Below are positions 18,263-25,929 of a stretch of DNA of 40,141 bases, piece by piece (positions within the stretch are counted from its first letter, which is position 1; each line of letters begins with the position of its first letter). The notes below the pieces were generated by a model, which saw only the letters and a program-made list of their open reading frames with translations, did not search any database and was not told the DNA's origin. Made by a program: the position numbers and the translations under genes. The DNA comes from Lentimicrobiaceae bacterium. Lineage in GTDB: Bacteria > Bacteroidota > Bacteroidia > Bacteroidales > UBA4417. The stretch covers positions 1 through 40,141 of the forward strand of contig JAQVEX010000022.1 in the NCBI GenBank assembly GCA_028697555.1, read 5' to 3'.

Positions 18263-19444
18263 ATGATTTACGTAGCACTACCTGTTTATAATGAGATGCC
18301 ACATTTAAGTCGCACTATAAACTGCGTGCTGTCTCAGTCGGAACAAGATTTTAAGCTGATTTGCTGCGTTAACCAACCAGATGTTTTTTGGACTGACGAA
18401 CATAAAAAACACATTTGCCACAATAATCAATCGGCTATAAATTACCTTAAATCGTTAAACGACGATAGGATAAGTGTTTTGGATTATTCGTCGCAAGGTA
18501 AAGGTTGGAAAAACAATAAAATCGGAGTTGGCATGGCTCGTAAAGTTACAATGGACTATATTGCAAGCATTGCCGAAAAACACGATATAATACTGTGTTT
18601 AGATGCCGATACTGTTTTTTGTAAAGATTATTTTAAATCAATTGCAGAAAACATAAGCCAAAACCCCGATATTATGGCAATATCAGTGCCGTATTATCAT
18701 ATTCTGTCGGAAGACGAAAATTTAAACAAAGCCCTGCTACGTTACGAAATATACATGAGAGCTTATTTGATAAACATGTACCGAATAGAAAATCCGTTTA
18801 GTTTTACTGCATTGGGCTCGGCGATTGCAACTCCTGTGTGGGCATACAACAAAATTGGCGGCATGGCTCCCAAAAAAAGCGGCGAAGATTTTTATTTCTT
18901 GCAAAGTATGGTAAAAAGCGGAAAAATCAGCAATTACAACAGCAAAATGGTATTTCCTGCTACACGATTTTCAGATAGAGTGTTTTTCGGTACAGGTCCT
19001 GCTCTAATTAAAGGAAACAAAGGCGATTGGAGTAGTTATCCCATTTATCCCATTAGTCTATTCGACGACATTGGAAAGACGTTTAACTTGTTTGAAAAAC
19101 TTTTTTTCGGCGATGTTGCTACTCCCATCGACGACTTTTTGATAGAAACATTCGGAAATTTGCCTTGGGAAAAACTAAGAAACAACTGTAAAGACACAAA
19201 CACTTTCGTTAAAGCCTGCTACCAAAAAATCGACGGACTCAGAATATTGCAGTATCTGAAAAAAAATCAAATTCAAGACGACAGCTCCGACACAATATAC
19301 CTTTCGGAATTACTGCAACTCTACAATATTGATATCAGCAAAACCATTGGCAACCTCAACTTAACCGACTTAAACGTCATTGATTTGGACAGAATAAGGA
19401 ATATTTTGTTTGACGTGGAAATGCAGTATCGTTACATGGAGTAA
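18263..19444 (+). CDS. Family 2 glycosyltransferase
   Basis: A 393-residue cytoplasmic GT-A enzyme. It opens with YVALPVYNEMPHLSRTINCV, the usual nucleotide-binding strand. ILCLDADTVF (about residues 112-121) holds the DxD metal site. KKSGEDFYFLQSM supplies the ED acid/base pair seen in inverting GT2 enzymes. No membrane helices are evident, and the C-terminal 130 residues are not part of the core fold. Donor and acceptor cannot be told. It begins 3 bases after the giant exported protein, so the two are surely co-expressed; a shared cell-surface task is a guess. The gene ends at repeat tract E. Confidence 0.87.
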   Translation: MIYVALPVYNEMPHLSRTINCVLSQSEQDFKLICCVNQPDVFWTDEHKKHICHNNQSAINYLKSLNDDRISVLDYSSQGKGWKNNKIGVGMARKVTMDYIASIAEKHDIILCLDADTVFCKDYFKSIAENISQNPDIMAISVPYYHILSEDENLNKALLRYEIYMRAYLINMYRIENPFSFTALGSAIATPVWAYNKIGGMAPKKSGEDFYFLQSMVKSGKISNYNSKMVFPATRFSDRVFFGTGPALIKGNKGDWSSYPIYPISLFDDIGKTFNLFEKLFFGDVATPIDDFLIETFGNLPWEKLRNNCKDTNTFVKACYQKIDGLRILQYLKKNQIQDDSSDTIYLSELLQLYNIDISKTIGNLNLTDLNVIDLDRIRNILFDVEMQYRYME

Positions 19445-19576
19445 TATGGTTATGCCCTTTAGTTCATAGCCCTTAGCCCCCGAAGTCTCGGGGCTGTTAG
19501 CTTTTAGCCATTGGCTATTGATAAGTGTGTCGATATTTCGGGATAACTCGCAACACGCAACACGTAACACGTAACA

Positions 19577-19631
19577 GCCAACGGCTAACAGCCAAGAGCC
19601 AAAAGCTAACAACTTTTTCACATCAAAATAA
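19577..19631 (+). repeat. 55-bp direct repeat, left copy
   Basis: Aligned without gaps to 21142-21196 there are 4 mismatches; the first 26 and last 20 bases are identical. The last 20 bases (19612-19631) correspond to the final codons (YFDVKK) and stop-codon base of the phosphatase gene, here read through without a stop. Confidence 0.85.
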
Positions 19632-19649
19632 AAAATAACTGCGAAAATA

Positions 19650-19682
19650 TTTGCAAAATTCATTTTTTTTGATATAACTTTG
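19650..19682 (+). promoter_or_regulatory. Promoter of the 19754 gene
   Basis: TTTG at 19650-19653, a 21-base spacer and TAACTTTG at 19675-19682 match the Bacteroidota consensus. Transcription would start roughly 65 bases before the ATG. Confidence 0.6.
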
Positions 19683-19753
19683 TAAAATAAGCAATGGTAA
19701 ACAAATAAAAACCATTAAAATCATGAAGATATAACCCTTAAACAACTATAAAA

Positions 19754-20548
19754 ATGAAACATAGTTATAAACCTTTTTTATTTGCAATTGCTTTGTTGTT
19801 AAGTATTTGTACTAGCACTAATGCCCAGCAATTTTCGTGGAAAAAATTTAGCTATGCTGCTACTTTCGAACCCAATATGCAAGTGCTACAAGCTTTTCAA
19901 AAAAAAGGAATTTTTTCGGACGGGTTTTTTGATTTTTATTCTATTGACCTTGCGAGATTAAATTTTAGAACCCATTTATTCAAACGTGCCTATCAGTTTC
20001 GTCGCGATATGGTTTCTAGCCCCAATGAGAATCATTTCACATTTCTTTCGGGTATAAGGTTATATTATCCGTTAAACGATAAGATCAGAATAAGTTCCGG
20101 TGCATTATACCTGAAAGAATATTATTATATTAATTACCATTCGTCCTACACTGTACACAGTGATCCTTTCCTTTATTTCGTTTATGAATATTTTTCGGAT
20201 ATTGTTCGTTTTCCTCTTGCTGTTGAATTTCGTGGCACCAAACCTCGCAAAGTTCGTTTACCGGTAGCCATAGGTTTGAACTTCGATTTTATGTTGAAAG
20301 ATATAGTTTATTATTATAATATTAGAAGTGACAGAGGTGTTGAACGTAAATACCCTTTTAAATTTTATCGTATAGTACCCGAAATAATGTGGGGTCCCGA
20401 ATTTAAAATAACTGACAATTTTTATTTCAAATTTATGTTCGGACATACCTATAGTTCGATATATCAGCGTAGTTTTCGCGAATTTATACCTTTAAACAGT
20501 AGCTTGTCTTTTAAAATGATATTACTATATAAACCCTTTCAACAATGA
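19754..20548 (+). CDS. Exported hypothetical protein, probable outer-membrane barrel
   Basis: I do not recognise a family. The 264-residue product has a standard signal peptide (about residues 1-24, ending TNAQQ). The rest is rich in aromatic residues and in short alternating strands such as KIRISSGALYLKEYYYI, FYFKFMFGHTYSSIY and LSFKMILLYKPF, as in small outer-membrane beta barrels. It overlaps the following lipoprotein gene by four bases (20545-20548), so the pair is translationally coupled. Both genes lie between two 55-bp direct repeats, and the region looks lower in G+C than its flanks, so recent gain is possible. It has its own promoter. Confidence 0.72.
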   Translation: MKHSYKPFLFAIALLLSICTSTNAQQFSWKKFSYAATFEPNMQVLQAFQKKGIFSDGFFDFYSIDLARLNFRTHLFKRAYQFRRDMVSSPNENHFTFLSGIRLYYPLNDKIRISSGALYLKEYYYINYHSSYTVHSDPFLYFVYEYFSDIVRFPLAVEFRGTKPRKVRLPVAIGLNFDFMLKDIVYYYNIRSDRGVERKYPFKFYRIVPEIMWGPEFKITDNFYFKFMFGHTYSSIYQRSFREFIPLNSSLSFKMILLYKPFQQ

Positions 20549-20952
20549 AACCTAAATATTTTTTAATAAGTCTTTTGTCAATTTTTGTTTTATTAAGTTC
20601 TTGCTACCAAGAACCTTACTATCATACCCAGGTTTTTTTGGTGAATAACAGTTCTGATACTATTTTTTGCAATTATAAAACAATGAAAAACAATTCAGAT
20701 ACACTATTACCCGATAGTTTCGAGCATAATAAAAAAATTCCTCCATCAAAGAGAGTTTCTTATAATTATTATTGTGCTGAACGAACATTTGGCTACATAG
20801 GAAGGAAGTCTGCTATGATAACTGTTTTTGATGATGAAGTAATACGAACTACCAGTTGGGATACAATAAAAAAATACGACTTAGTAGAAAAACGATATTT
20901 GCTCGACATAGATTTGCTCGAACAAAACGATTACGTACTAACATATCCGTAA
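20545..20952 (+). CDS. Small lipoprotein of unknown function
   Basis: A 135-residue protein with a lipoprotein signal peptide: hydrophobic residues 5-18 followed by LLSSC, so Cys20 is the likely lipidated residue. The mature part has no motif I recognise; it reads like a small beta domain (QVFLVNNSSDTIFCNYK, then RVSYNYYCAERTFGYIG). The ATG overlaps the stop of the upstream barrel-like gene, which suggests that the two proteins work together in the envelope. Three sequence lines inside it (20581-20760) contain 52 G/C in 180 bases, about 29%, lower than single lines I counted in the flanking genes (about 38-42%). That is a small sample. Confidence 0.72.
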   Translation: MKPKYFLISLLSIFVLLSSCYQEPYYHTQVFLVNNSSDTIFCNYKTMKNNSDTLLPDSFEHNKKIPPSKRVSYNYYCAERTFGYIGRKSAMITVFDDEVIRTTSWDTIKKYDLVEKRYLLDIDLLEQNDYVLTYP

Positions 20953-21039
20953 TAAGTCCCAACTTGTCTACATTTTTTGAAAAAACACTTCTAAATAGAG
21001 ATGTTACGGTAAAAATGAGCTATAGATACAAGGAATATT

Positions 21040-21174
21040 AGTCGGAAGTCGGAAGACAGAAGTCAGAAGTTCCGAGTTATGAGTCGGGAGTATTGAGTTG
21101 AAAAACTCGTAACTCAGAACTCAGAACTCAGAACTAACTCTGCCAACGGCTAACAGCCAAGAGCCAATAGCCAA
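21040..21174. repeat. Heptanucleotide tract F between convergent genes
   Basis: Units change along the tract but keep a 7-base step: AGTCGGA, AGTCGGA, AGACAGA, AGTCAGA, AGTTCCG, AGTTATG, AGTCGGG; then three AACTCAG; then AACGGCT, AACAGCC, AAGAGCC, AATAGCC. The AGTC-type units on the left and AACTCAG units on the right are roughly complementary. The tract abuts the stop codon of the phosphatase gene. Confidence 0.8.
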
Positions 21175-21196
21175 TTACTTTTTCACATCAAAATAA
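21142..21196 (+). repeat. 55-bp direct repeat, right copy
   Basis: Partner of 19577-19631, in the same orientation. This copy includes the genuine 3' end of the phosphatase gene (21175-21196), so it is probably the original and the left one the copy. Confidence 0.85.
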
Positions 21197-22125
21197 TAAA
21201 TCGGTTCACCTTTGTAGTTAATAAAGGTCATTCTAACTACATTCTTTCCTACCGAAATAACCGAGAAACCTTCGTCAGATGAACAAAACTGTGTATCGGG
21301 ACCTTTTATAGGTTTTCTGCCTTTTGAAGCCGAACCGTTTACAATATACTGAACACCTGTATTCGGTTTTGTAAGATGTTGAAACGTATGCGAGTGTCCG
21401 GCTGCATATATATCAACATTATGACGGCGTAAAATAGGGTCAAGTTTTTTTACAAGGTCTTTTTCGTCAACACGTTTCTTTTCCGATACATAAATCGGGT
21501 GATGACCCACAACAATTTTAAATTCGGCTTTCGACTGTGCCAACTCTTTTTCTAACCAACGAAGTTGAGCCGTGCTATCCTGTTTTTGAATATCAGGATA
21601 TTTATCGCTTTCCTCGTGGTATTTGTTAATAAGTGGCGAAGTATCTAAAAAGAAAATATCTACCGACGAATAATCTCCGTCAGAATCTGCCTCAATATGC
21701 TTAACATAATATCTGGCAGGCATTTCCCAACGTCTTGAAACATTAGAATAGTCTAACACCGCCTGTGTATTGCCTCTGTACTCGTGATTGCCAAGTATAG
21801 GATACCAGCTAACTTGCAGATCGCCATGCGAATATATAAGCTCGTAATTGGTCATCCAAATTGGGTCGTTTATACTTTGTACACCATTATAATGATGTAC
21901 ATCGCCGGCTGCAACAACAAACTCAATATCTAACTCGTCTGCCATGTTTCCCATTACCTCGGCTACATCTTTCTGAAAATACGAGCCGTTGCGTCCTAAG
22001 TCGTTGGCAAGATAAAAATTGAATCCGTCATCAAATACTATTTTTGTAGTCGCACCCCTTTGGGCGAATATGGGACTTAAAAATAGTACCGCAAGAACTA
22101 ATAAAATTATTTGTTTATTTTTCAT
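21175..22125 (-). CDS. Secreted metallophosphoesterase, acid phosphatase (ACP5-like)
   Basis: A 316-residue exported enzyme of the purple-acid-phosphatase superfamily. The signal peptide covers about residues 1-21 (ending IFAQ). Metal-binding motifs appear in order: DLG (42-44), GDVHHY (74-79), GNHE (112-115), VGHHP (206-210) and AGHSHTF (242-248). Typical members read GDxxY with the Tyr binding iron; here an extra residue moves the Tyr and puts His78 in its place. It follows a TonB-dependent receptor gene by 20 bases, so the pair may release and import phosphate or another product of phosphate-ester cleavage. Substrate unknown. Confidence 0.9.
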   Translation of the reverse strand: MKNKQIILLVLAVLFLSPIFAQRGATTKIVFDDGFNFYLANDLGRNGSYFQKDVAEVMGNMADELDIEFVVAAGDVHHYNGVQSINDPIWMTNYELIYSHGDLQVSWYPILGNHEYRGNTQAVLDYSNVSRRWEMPARYYVKHIEADSDGDYSSVDIFFLDTSPLINKYHEESDKYPDIQKQDSTAQLRWLEKELAQSKAEFKIVVGHHPIYVSEKKRVDEKDLVKKLDPILRRHNVDIYAAGHSHTFQHLTKPNTGVQYIVNGSASKGRKPIKGPDTQFCSSDEGFSVISVGKNVVRMTFINYKGEPIYYFDVKK

Positions 22126-22145
22126 ACCTTTAAATTATCAGTGTT

Positions 22146-24917
22146 TTAAAAATTGAACTTAACACCAGCATCAAAGCGGAAGTTGTAATATTCAACCTGC
22201 ATAGTGTATTCTTTGCTTCCTTGATAATAACGTAAAGGTTGGTTAAGAATATTGTTTACGTTGGCGAAAATATTCAAATATTTACCCAATTTATAGTTTG
22301 CGTTAAAATCTAAATAATTTACGCGGTCGTAGTATCTGTCTTTGTACGCTTCAGTTCCTAACTCGTCAATAAAGTCGGATGCAAGGTTATAAGATATACG
22401 TGCCGAGAATTTCTTGGTTTCAAATCCTAATGCTGCGTTGAAAGTATGTTTTGGTGTTCCCGGAAGACTCAACTCCTCGTTTTCACGTCCTTCGTAGTTG
22501 AAGTTCTTAACCGATGAGTGATTGAAAGTGTAGTTTGTATAAACATTGAAATAACGTAAAAATCCGGGTAAGAAATACAAGTTTTGTTGTACAGCGACTT
22601 CAAATCCTAACAAATCGGCATCGCCACCATTAATGGGTTGTGTAAAAGTTTTCCATAACCTATTTAAGTAATAATAGTCGGCATAACGTACATCAACAAT
22701 AAAATCGGAAATATCTTTGTAAAATACACCTGCCGAAAGCAATCCGTTTCCGTTGGTATAGTATTCCAACATGAGGTCGAAGTTCATAGATCTGGTTGGT
22801 GACAATTCAGGGTTACCAATCGATATTTCTTCATCTCCGTATTTGATAGATTGTCTTGGTGCTAAGTCGGTGTATTTTGGTCTTGCCAAAGTATTCGACC
22901 AAGCTCCCTTAAGTTTTAAATTTTTAGTTATGTTCCATTTAGCAATTAAGTTGGGTAAAAAGTTGGTATAACTTTTATCTTCACCTACAATTGGAGTGAT
23001 TATATCTTCATCTTCATCCCACATATTTGCTTCGTAGTTGGATAAGGTTCTTTCCATTCTCAATCCTAAAATTAAATCCAATTGTCTGAACAAACGTTGG
23101 TCGTAACGTACATAAGCAGCGGTAACAACTTCTTTTGCTTTAAAATTGGCAAGTTGTTCTTCAAGAATTTCTTCTTTCTCATAATCAGGATTACCTTCTA
23201 ACGGAATATCTCCAAAATATTTTCTGTCGGGGAACAAACCTGCTTTATAATCGCCTGCAAGGAAATTAGAACGAGTTTGGTCTATAAGGTGGTCATATAC
23301 AAGTTGATCAAAAGCGTCTTGGTCAACAGGTTCATATTCGTAGAAGTCAACGGTGTTGCTTTTGTTTTTCACTTTGTGAGATGCACCAAATGCAATTTCA
23401 CTCTTGTTTTTCTTCGATGGATTTATGGGTAATTTGAAATCAACTTTACCGGAATAGTCTTCGTCGTAGGTATATTTGTCAGACTCGGTAAATTCGCGGA
23501 ATTTGAATTGTGTGAAATCGTTTATATCTTTATTAAAGCCCGAAGCCATTGGTACACGTGGATTAGATAAATCGTTAGTAAACTCAACTCCGCTTAATCT
23601 GTAATTAATGTATCTCTCGTCGGGACGATATTCCGAAGCCCTTGAGTAATTAGTTTTCCATTTCATAGCCAAACGATTGAAGTGGTGTTCTCCTCTCAAA
23701 GTGTAGGTTTGCACCTCCTGATCTTCCAAACGTGTATATCTGGTAGGTTCAGTTCCGAATTTAACCTGACGCTCTATACGTGCGCTATATTCGTCTTCGC
23801 CTTCAGGTTTAATATTTCTGATTCTCATTCTGTATCTGTTTTCCCAATCGTAGCGTTTGTTGTACATGCCGCTCAACTCTATTTTGTGGTCGGGATTAAA
23901 TACATAATCTAAAGCTAAAGAGTAGCTCTGACGTTGGCGATGAACAAAATACTGACGAATTTGATAATCGTCAACATAAAGTTTTCCGTCATCATCTTTG
24001 CTCCATTCAAACTCAACGTTATCTGAACCTAAAGGGTTATCTTGAAACGAAATAGAAGCAACAAAACCTAGTTTTTCTTTAAAAACACGATTTCCATAAC
24101 CTAATCCGAAATTCCAAGTCGGTTTTTGTGAAATTGTGTTATATCCGCTTCCAACTAATGCAGTAATTCTTTGATTTGCAGGTTGGCTCTTAGTAACTAA
24201 GTTAACCGAACCACCAATAGCGTCAGCATCCATATCGGGTGTAACAACTTTGTTTACCTCAATAGCCTGAATCATATCTGCCGGTATAAGGTCTAACTGT
24301 ACCGAACGAACTTTAGCCTCGGCTGAAGGAACACGTGTTCCGTCAATTGTAACCGAACTCAAATCAGGAGACGTACCTCTGATATGTCCGAAACGAGCCT
24401 CACCTTGATCGTATTGTACGCTAATTCCGGGAATACGTTTTATAGCATCACCTATATTGGAATCTGGGAAACGAGATACTTGATCGGCTGAAATAACATT
24501 GGTAATGTTAATATCGCTACGTTGTTGCGACATAGCTTTATTTTGCGCATTACTGGCTGTAACAACAAATTCCTGCATCAACAAACCTTCTGCAAGAACT
24601 ATAGTACCGGTAGAAACCGTACGATTGTTTTCGATAACTATGGATGCCTTTTCGGGTGTAAATCCTACGTAGGAGATGTTTACCGTATAAGTACCATTGG
24701 GCAATCCTACAATACGGAAAAAACCATCGTGGTCGGAAATGGTTCCCATGCTTGTCCCTTCAATAGTAATTGTTGCTCCGGGCAGTACGTAACCCTTTTC
24801 GTCAACTACTCTACCGGTAACTGAACCAGGGCTTGCACTACTTGGATTTTCATCGGCAAAAGCCGAAAAAATCGACAAAATAAAGATTAATAATAGTGGT
24901 AATGTTAATTTTTTCAT
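22146..24917 (-). CDS. TonB-dependent outer-membrane receptor
   Basis: A 923-residue outer-membrane importer. It has a signal peptide (about 1-21) and a carboxypeptidase-regulatory-like domain (about 32-112: GSVTGRVVDEKGYVLPGATI). The plug begins around residue 130 (VISADQVSRFPDSNIGDAIKRIPGISV, shown in part: IGDAIKRIPGISV) and contains SSVTIDGTRVPS. A 22-strand-type barrel ends in the classic C-terminal Phe (GVKFNF). The plug resembles the TIGR01782-like receptors, which often sit beside genes for phosphatases or glycoside hydrolases. No SusD-like partner follows; instead a secreted phosphatase does. Substrate unknown. I found no clear TAnnTTTG promoter box in the 80 bases upstream. Confidence 0.95.
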   Translation of the reverse strand: MKKLTLPLLLIFILSIFSAFADENPSSASPGSVTGRVVDEKGYVLPGATITIEGTSMGTISDHDGFFRIVGLPNGTYTVNISYVGFTPEKASIVIENNRTVSTGTIVLAEGLLMQEFVVTASNAQNKAMSQQRSDINITNVISADQVSRFPDSNIGDAIKRIPGISVQYDQGEARFGHIRGTSPDLSSVTIDGTRVPSAEAKVRSVQLDLIPADMIQAIEVNKVVTPDMDADAIGGSVNLVTKSQPANQRITALVGSGYNTISQKPTWNFGLGYGNRVFKEKLGFVASISFQDNPLGSDNVEFEWSKDDDGKLYVDDYQIRQYFVHRQRQSYSLALDYVFNPDHKIELSGMYNKRYDWENRYRMRIRNIKPEGEDEYSARIERQVKFGTEPTRYTRLEDQEVQTYTLRGEHHFNRLAMKWKTNYSRASEYRPDERYINYRLSGVEFTNDLSNPRVPMASGFNKDINDFTQFKFREFTESDKYTYDEDYSGKVDFKLPINPSKKNKSEIAFGASHKVKNKSNTVDFYEYEPVDQDAFDQLVYDHLIDQTRSNFLAGDYKAGLFPDRKYFGDIPLEGNPDYEKEEILEEQLANFKAKEVVTAAYVRYDQRLFRQLDLILGLRMERTLSNYEANMWDEDEDIITPIVGEDKSYTNFLPNLIAKWNITKNLKLKGAWSNTLARPKYTDLAPRQSIKYGDEEISIGNPELSPTRSMNFDLMLEYYTNGNGLLSAGVFYKDISDFIVDVRYADYYYLNRLWKTFTQPINGGDADLLGFEVAVQQNLYFLPGFLRYFNVYTNYTFNHSSVKNFNYEGRENEELSLPGTPKHTFNAALGFETKKFSARISYNLASDFIDELGTEAYKDRYYDRVNYLDFNANYKLGKYLNIFANVNNILNQPLRYYQGSKEYTMQVEYYNFRFDAGVKFNF

Positions 24918-25234
24918 TGGTTTTGTTATTTTATTGTTAATATGTTACAAAAAAACCATTTTAATATTACACAACTGTTAAGGAAAAAATAAGTATTTGT
25001 TAAGGGGGTGAGTGGTGAATGGTGGTGGGTGATGGGTGAAGGGTGAGTGGTGGATGGTGAATAGTGAGTGGGTGGTGGGTGATGGGTGATGGGTGAAGGG
25101 TGAGTGGTGGATGGTGAGTGGTGAATGGTGGTCGGGAGTTAGGAGTTAGGAGTTTAGTTCCCGAAACTTCTGAACAACTCTCACTAACCACCAACCACTG
25201 ACCACTGACCACCAACCACCAACCACTAACCACC

Positions 25235-25269
25235 CTGCGTAAAAAAAATGATACATTTTTTTTACGCAG
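25235..25269. repeat. Perfect 16-bp inverted repeat with 3-base loop
   Basis: CTGCGT plus eight A and TG (25235-25250) pairs perfectly with CA plus eight T and ACGCAG (25254-25269) around ATA. The T-run is inside the stem, so it is not a standard terminator. It lies 80 bases upstream of the sigma factor -7 box. It could be an operator, a cruciform or a miniature mobile element. Confidence 0.85.
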
Positions 25270-25348
25270 TACGCAACCAAACAGCCAAAAACTTCCCCTT
25301 TACCAATACAGAAATTGCTGATAATATGATATAATAACAGAAAAACAG

Positions 25349-25356
25349 TACCTTTG
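25349..25356 (+). promoter_or_regulatory. -7 box of the ECF sigma operon
   Basis: TACCTTTG matches TAnnTTTG. It is 20 bases before the GTG start, which supports that start, although the leader would be short. No -33 TTG at the usual spacing. Confidence 0.45.
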
Positions 25357-25376
25357 ATGAGTTAAATTAATATTCT

Positions 25377-25928
25377 GTGCAGTTTAAAGTAGAAAAGCAA
25401 GATTCTGTTGAAAAAGATATAGTTGAAGGTTGTTTGAAAAACGACCGACAGGCTCAGTATTCTTTGTACCAAAGATATTGTGATGCCATGTACACTATAT
25501 GCTACAGAATTACAGGCAACTACGACGATGCTAACGAAGCTCTGCAAGAAGCATTTATACAGGTTTTTACCGACTTGCATCAGTTTAAATTTAACTCAAC
25601 ATTGGGAGCTTGGATTAAAACAATTGTTGTGCGAACTGCTATTAGAATTATAACTAAGGAGCGAAAGTTGGTCAATGCTGATATAGATGAAGTACACGAC
25701 GATGATCATGTTGTTATTCCGTCAGCAATTGATGGCGAACTGTTAGAACAGGCGATACTTTCGCTACCCGACGGGTATAGAACAGTGTTTTTGCTTGTTG
25801 AAGTAGAAGGATACACTCACGAAGAAGTTGCAAAAATGTTGAATATAGCAGTGGGTACTTCAAAATCGCAGCTGTTTCGTGCAAAAAAATTGTTGCAGAA
25901 AAAAATTGGAACATTATTATTTAACTGA
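25377..25928 (+). CDS. ECF-type RNA polymerase sigma factor
   Basis: A 183-residue sigma-70 family factor of the extracytoplasmic-function group. Region 2 (about 20-90) includes SLYQRYCDAMYTICYRITGN and the DDANEALQEAFIQVF -10 recognition helix. Region 4 (about 120-178) shows LPDGYRTVFLLVEVEGY and the helix-turn-helix THEEVAKMLNIAVGTSKSQL. Regions 1.1 and 3 are absent, as expected. The start is GTG; the next in-frame ATG lies too far inside region 2. The following gene begins one base after the stop and encodes a membrane protein with features of an anti-sigma factor. A TonB-dependent receptor gene is divergent and could be a target, but that is only proximity. Confidence 0.94.
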   Translation: MQFKVEKQDSVEKDIVEGCLKNDRQAQYSLYQRYCDAMYTICYRITGNYDDANEALQEAFIQVFTDLHQFKFNSTLGAWIKTIVVRTAIRIITKERKLVNADIDEVHDDDHVVIPSAIDGELLEQAILSLPDGYRTVFLLVEVEGYTHEEVAKMLNIAVGTSKSQLFRAKKLLQKKIGTLLFN

Positions 25929-25929
25929 A

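Larger units (their letters stand above)
19445..19753. repeat. Gap with heptanucleotide tract E
   Basis: From 19545 to 19610 nine 7-base units follow one register: AACTCGC, AACACGC, AACACGT, AACACGT, AACAGCC, AACGGCT, AACAGCC, AAGAGCC, AAAAGCT, then AAC. Two unit types meet without loss of phase. The left part (about 19455-19530) holds TTAGC-type units and an AGCCCC...GGGGCT palindrome. Bases 19577-19631 are a near copy of 21142-21196, including the last codons of the phosphatase gene. The promoter of the next gene follows at 19650-19682. Confidence 0.82.
24918..25376. repeat. Divergent gap with heptanucleotide tract G (25005-25234)
   Basis: The longest tract in the window. The left part has about 18 units of GGTGAGT, GGTGAAT, GGTGGTG, GGTGATG, GGTGAAG type, then TAGGAGT units. 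After a TCCCGAAACTTC spacer comes a right part of ACCACCA/ACCACTG units, complementary to the left. A stretch of about 30 bases (GGTGATGGGTGAAGGGTGAG and on) occurs twice, near 25028 and near 25085. The palindrome at 25235-25269 follows directly, and the sigma factor -7 box lies at 25349-25356. Confidence 0.82.

Noticed and set aside
19370..19663. 97-codon minus-strand frame ending near the GT2 gene
   Set aside because: It reads through tract E and the 3' end of the GT2 gene. Its FYFDVKK segment is the copied end of the phosphatase gene, not evidence of a gene.
25000..25233. 77-codon minus-strand frame rich in His, Pro and Thr
   Set aside because: It is a translation of the 7-bp repeats; periodicity is in the DNA and the peptide repeats only because of it.
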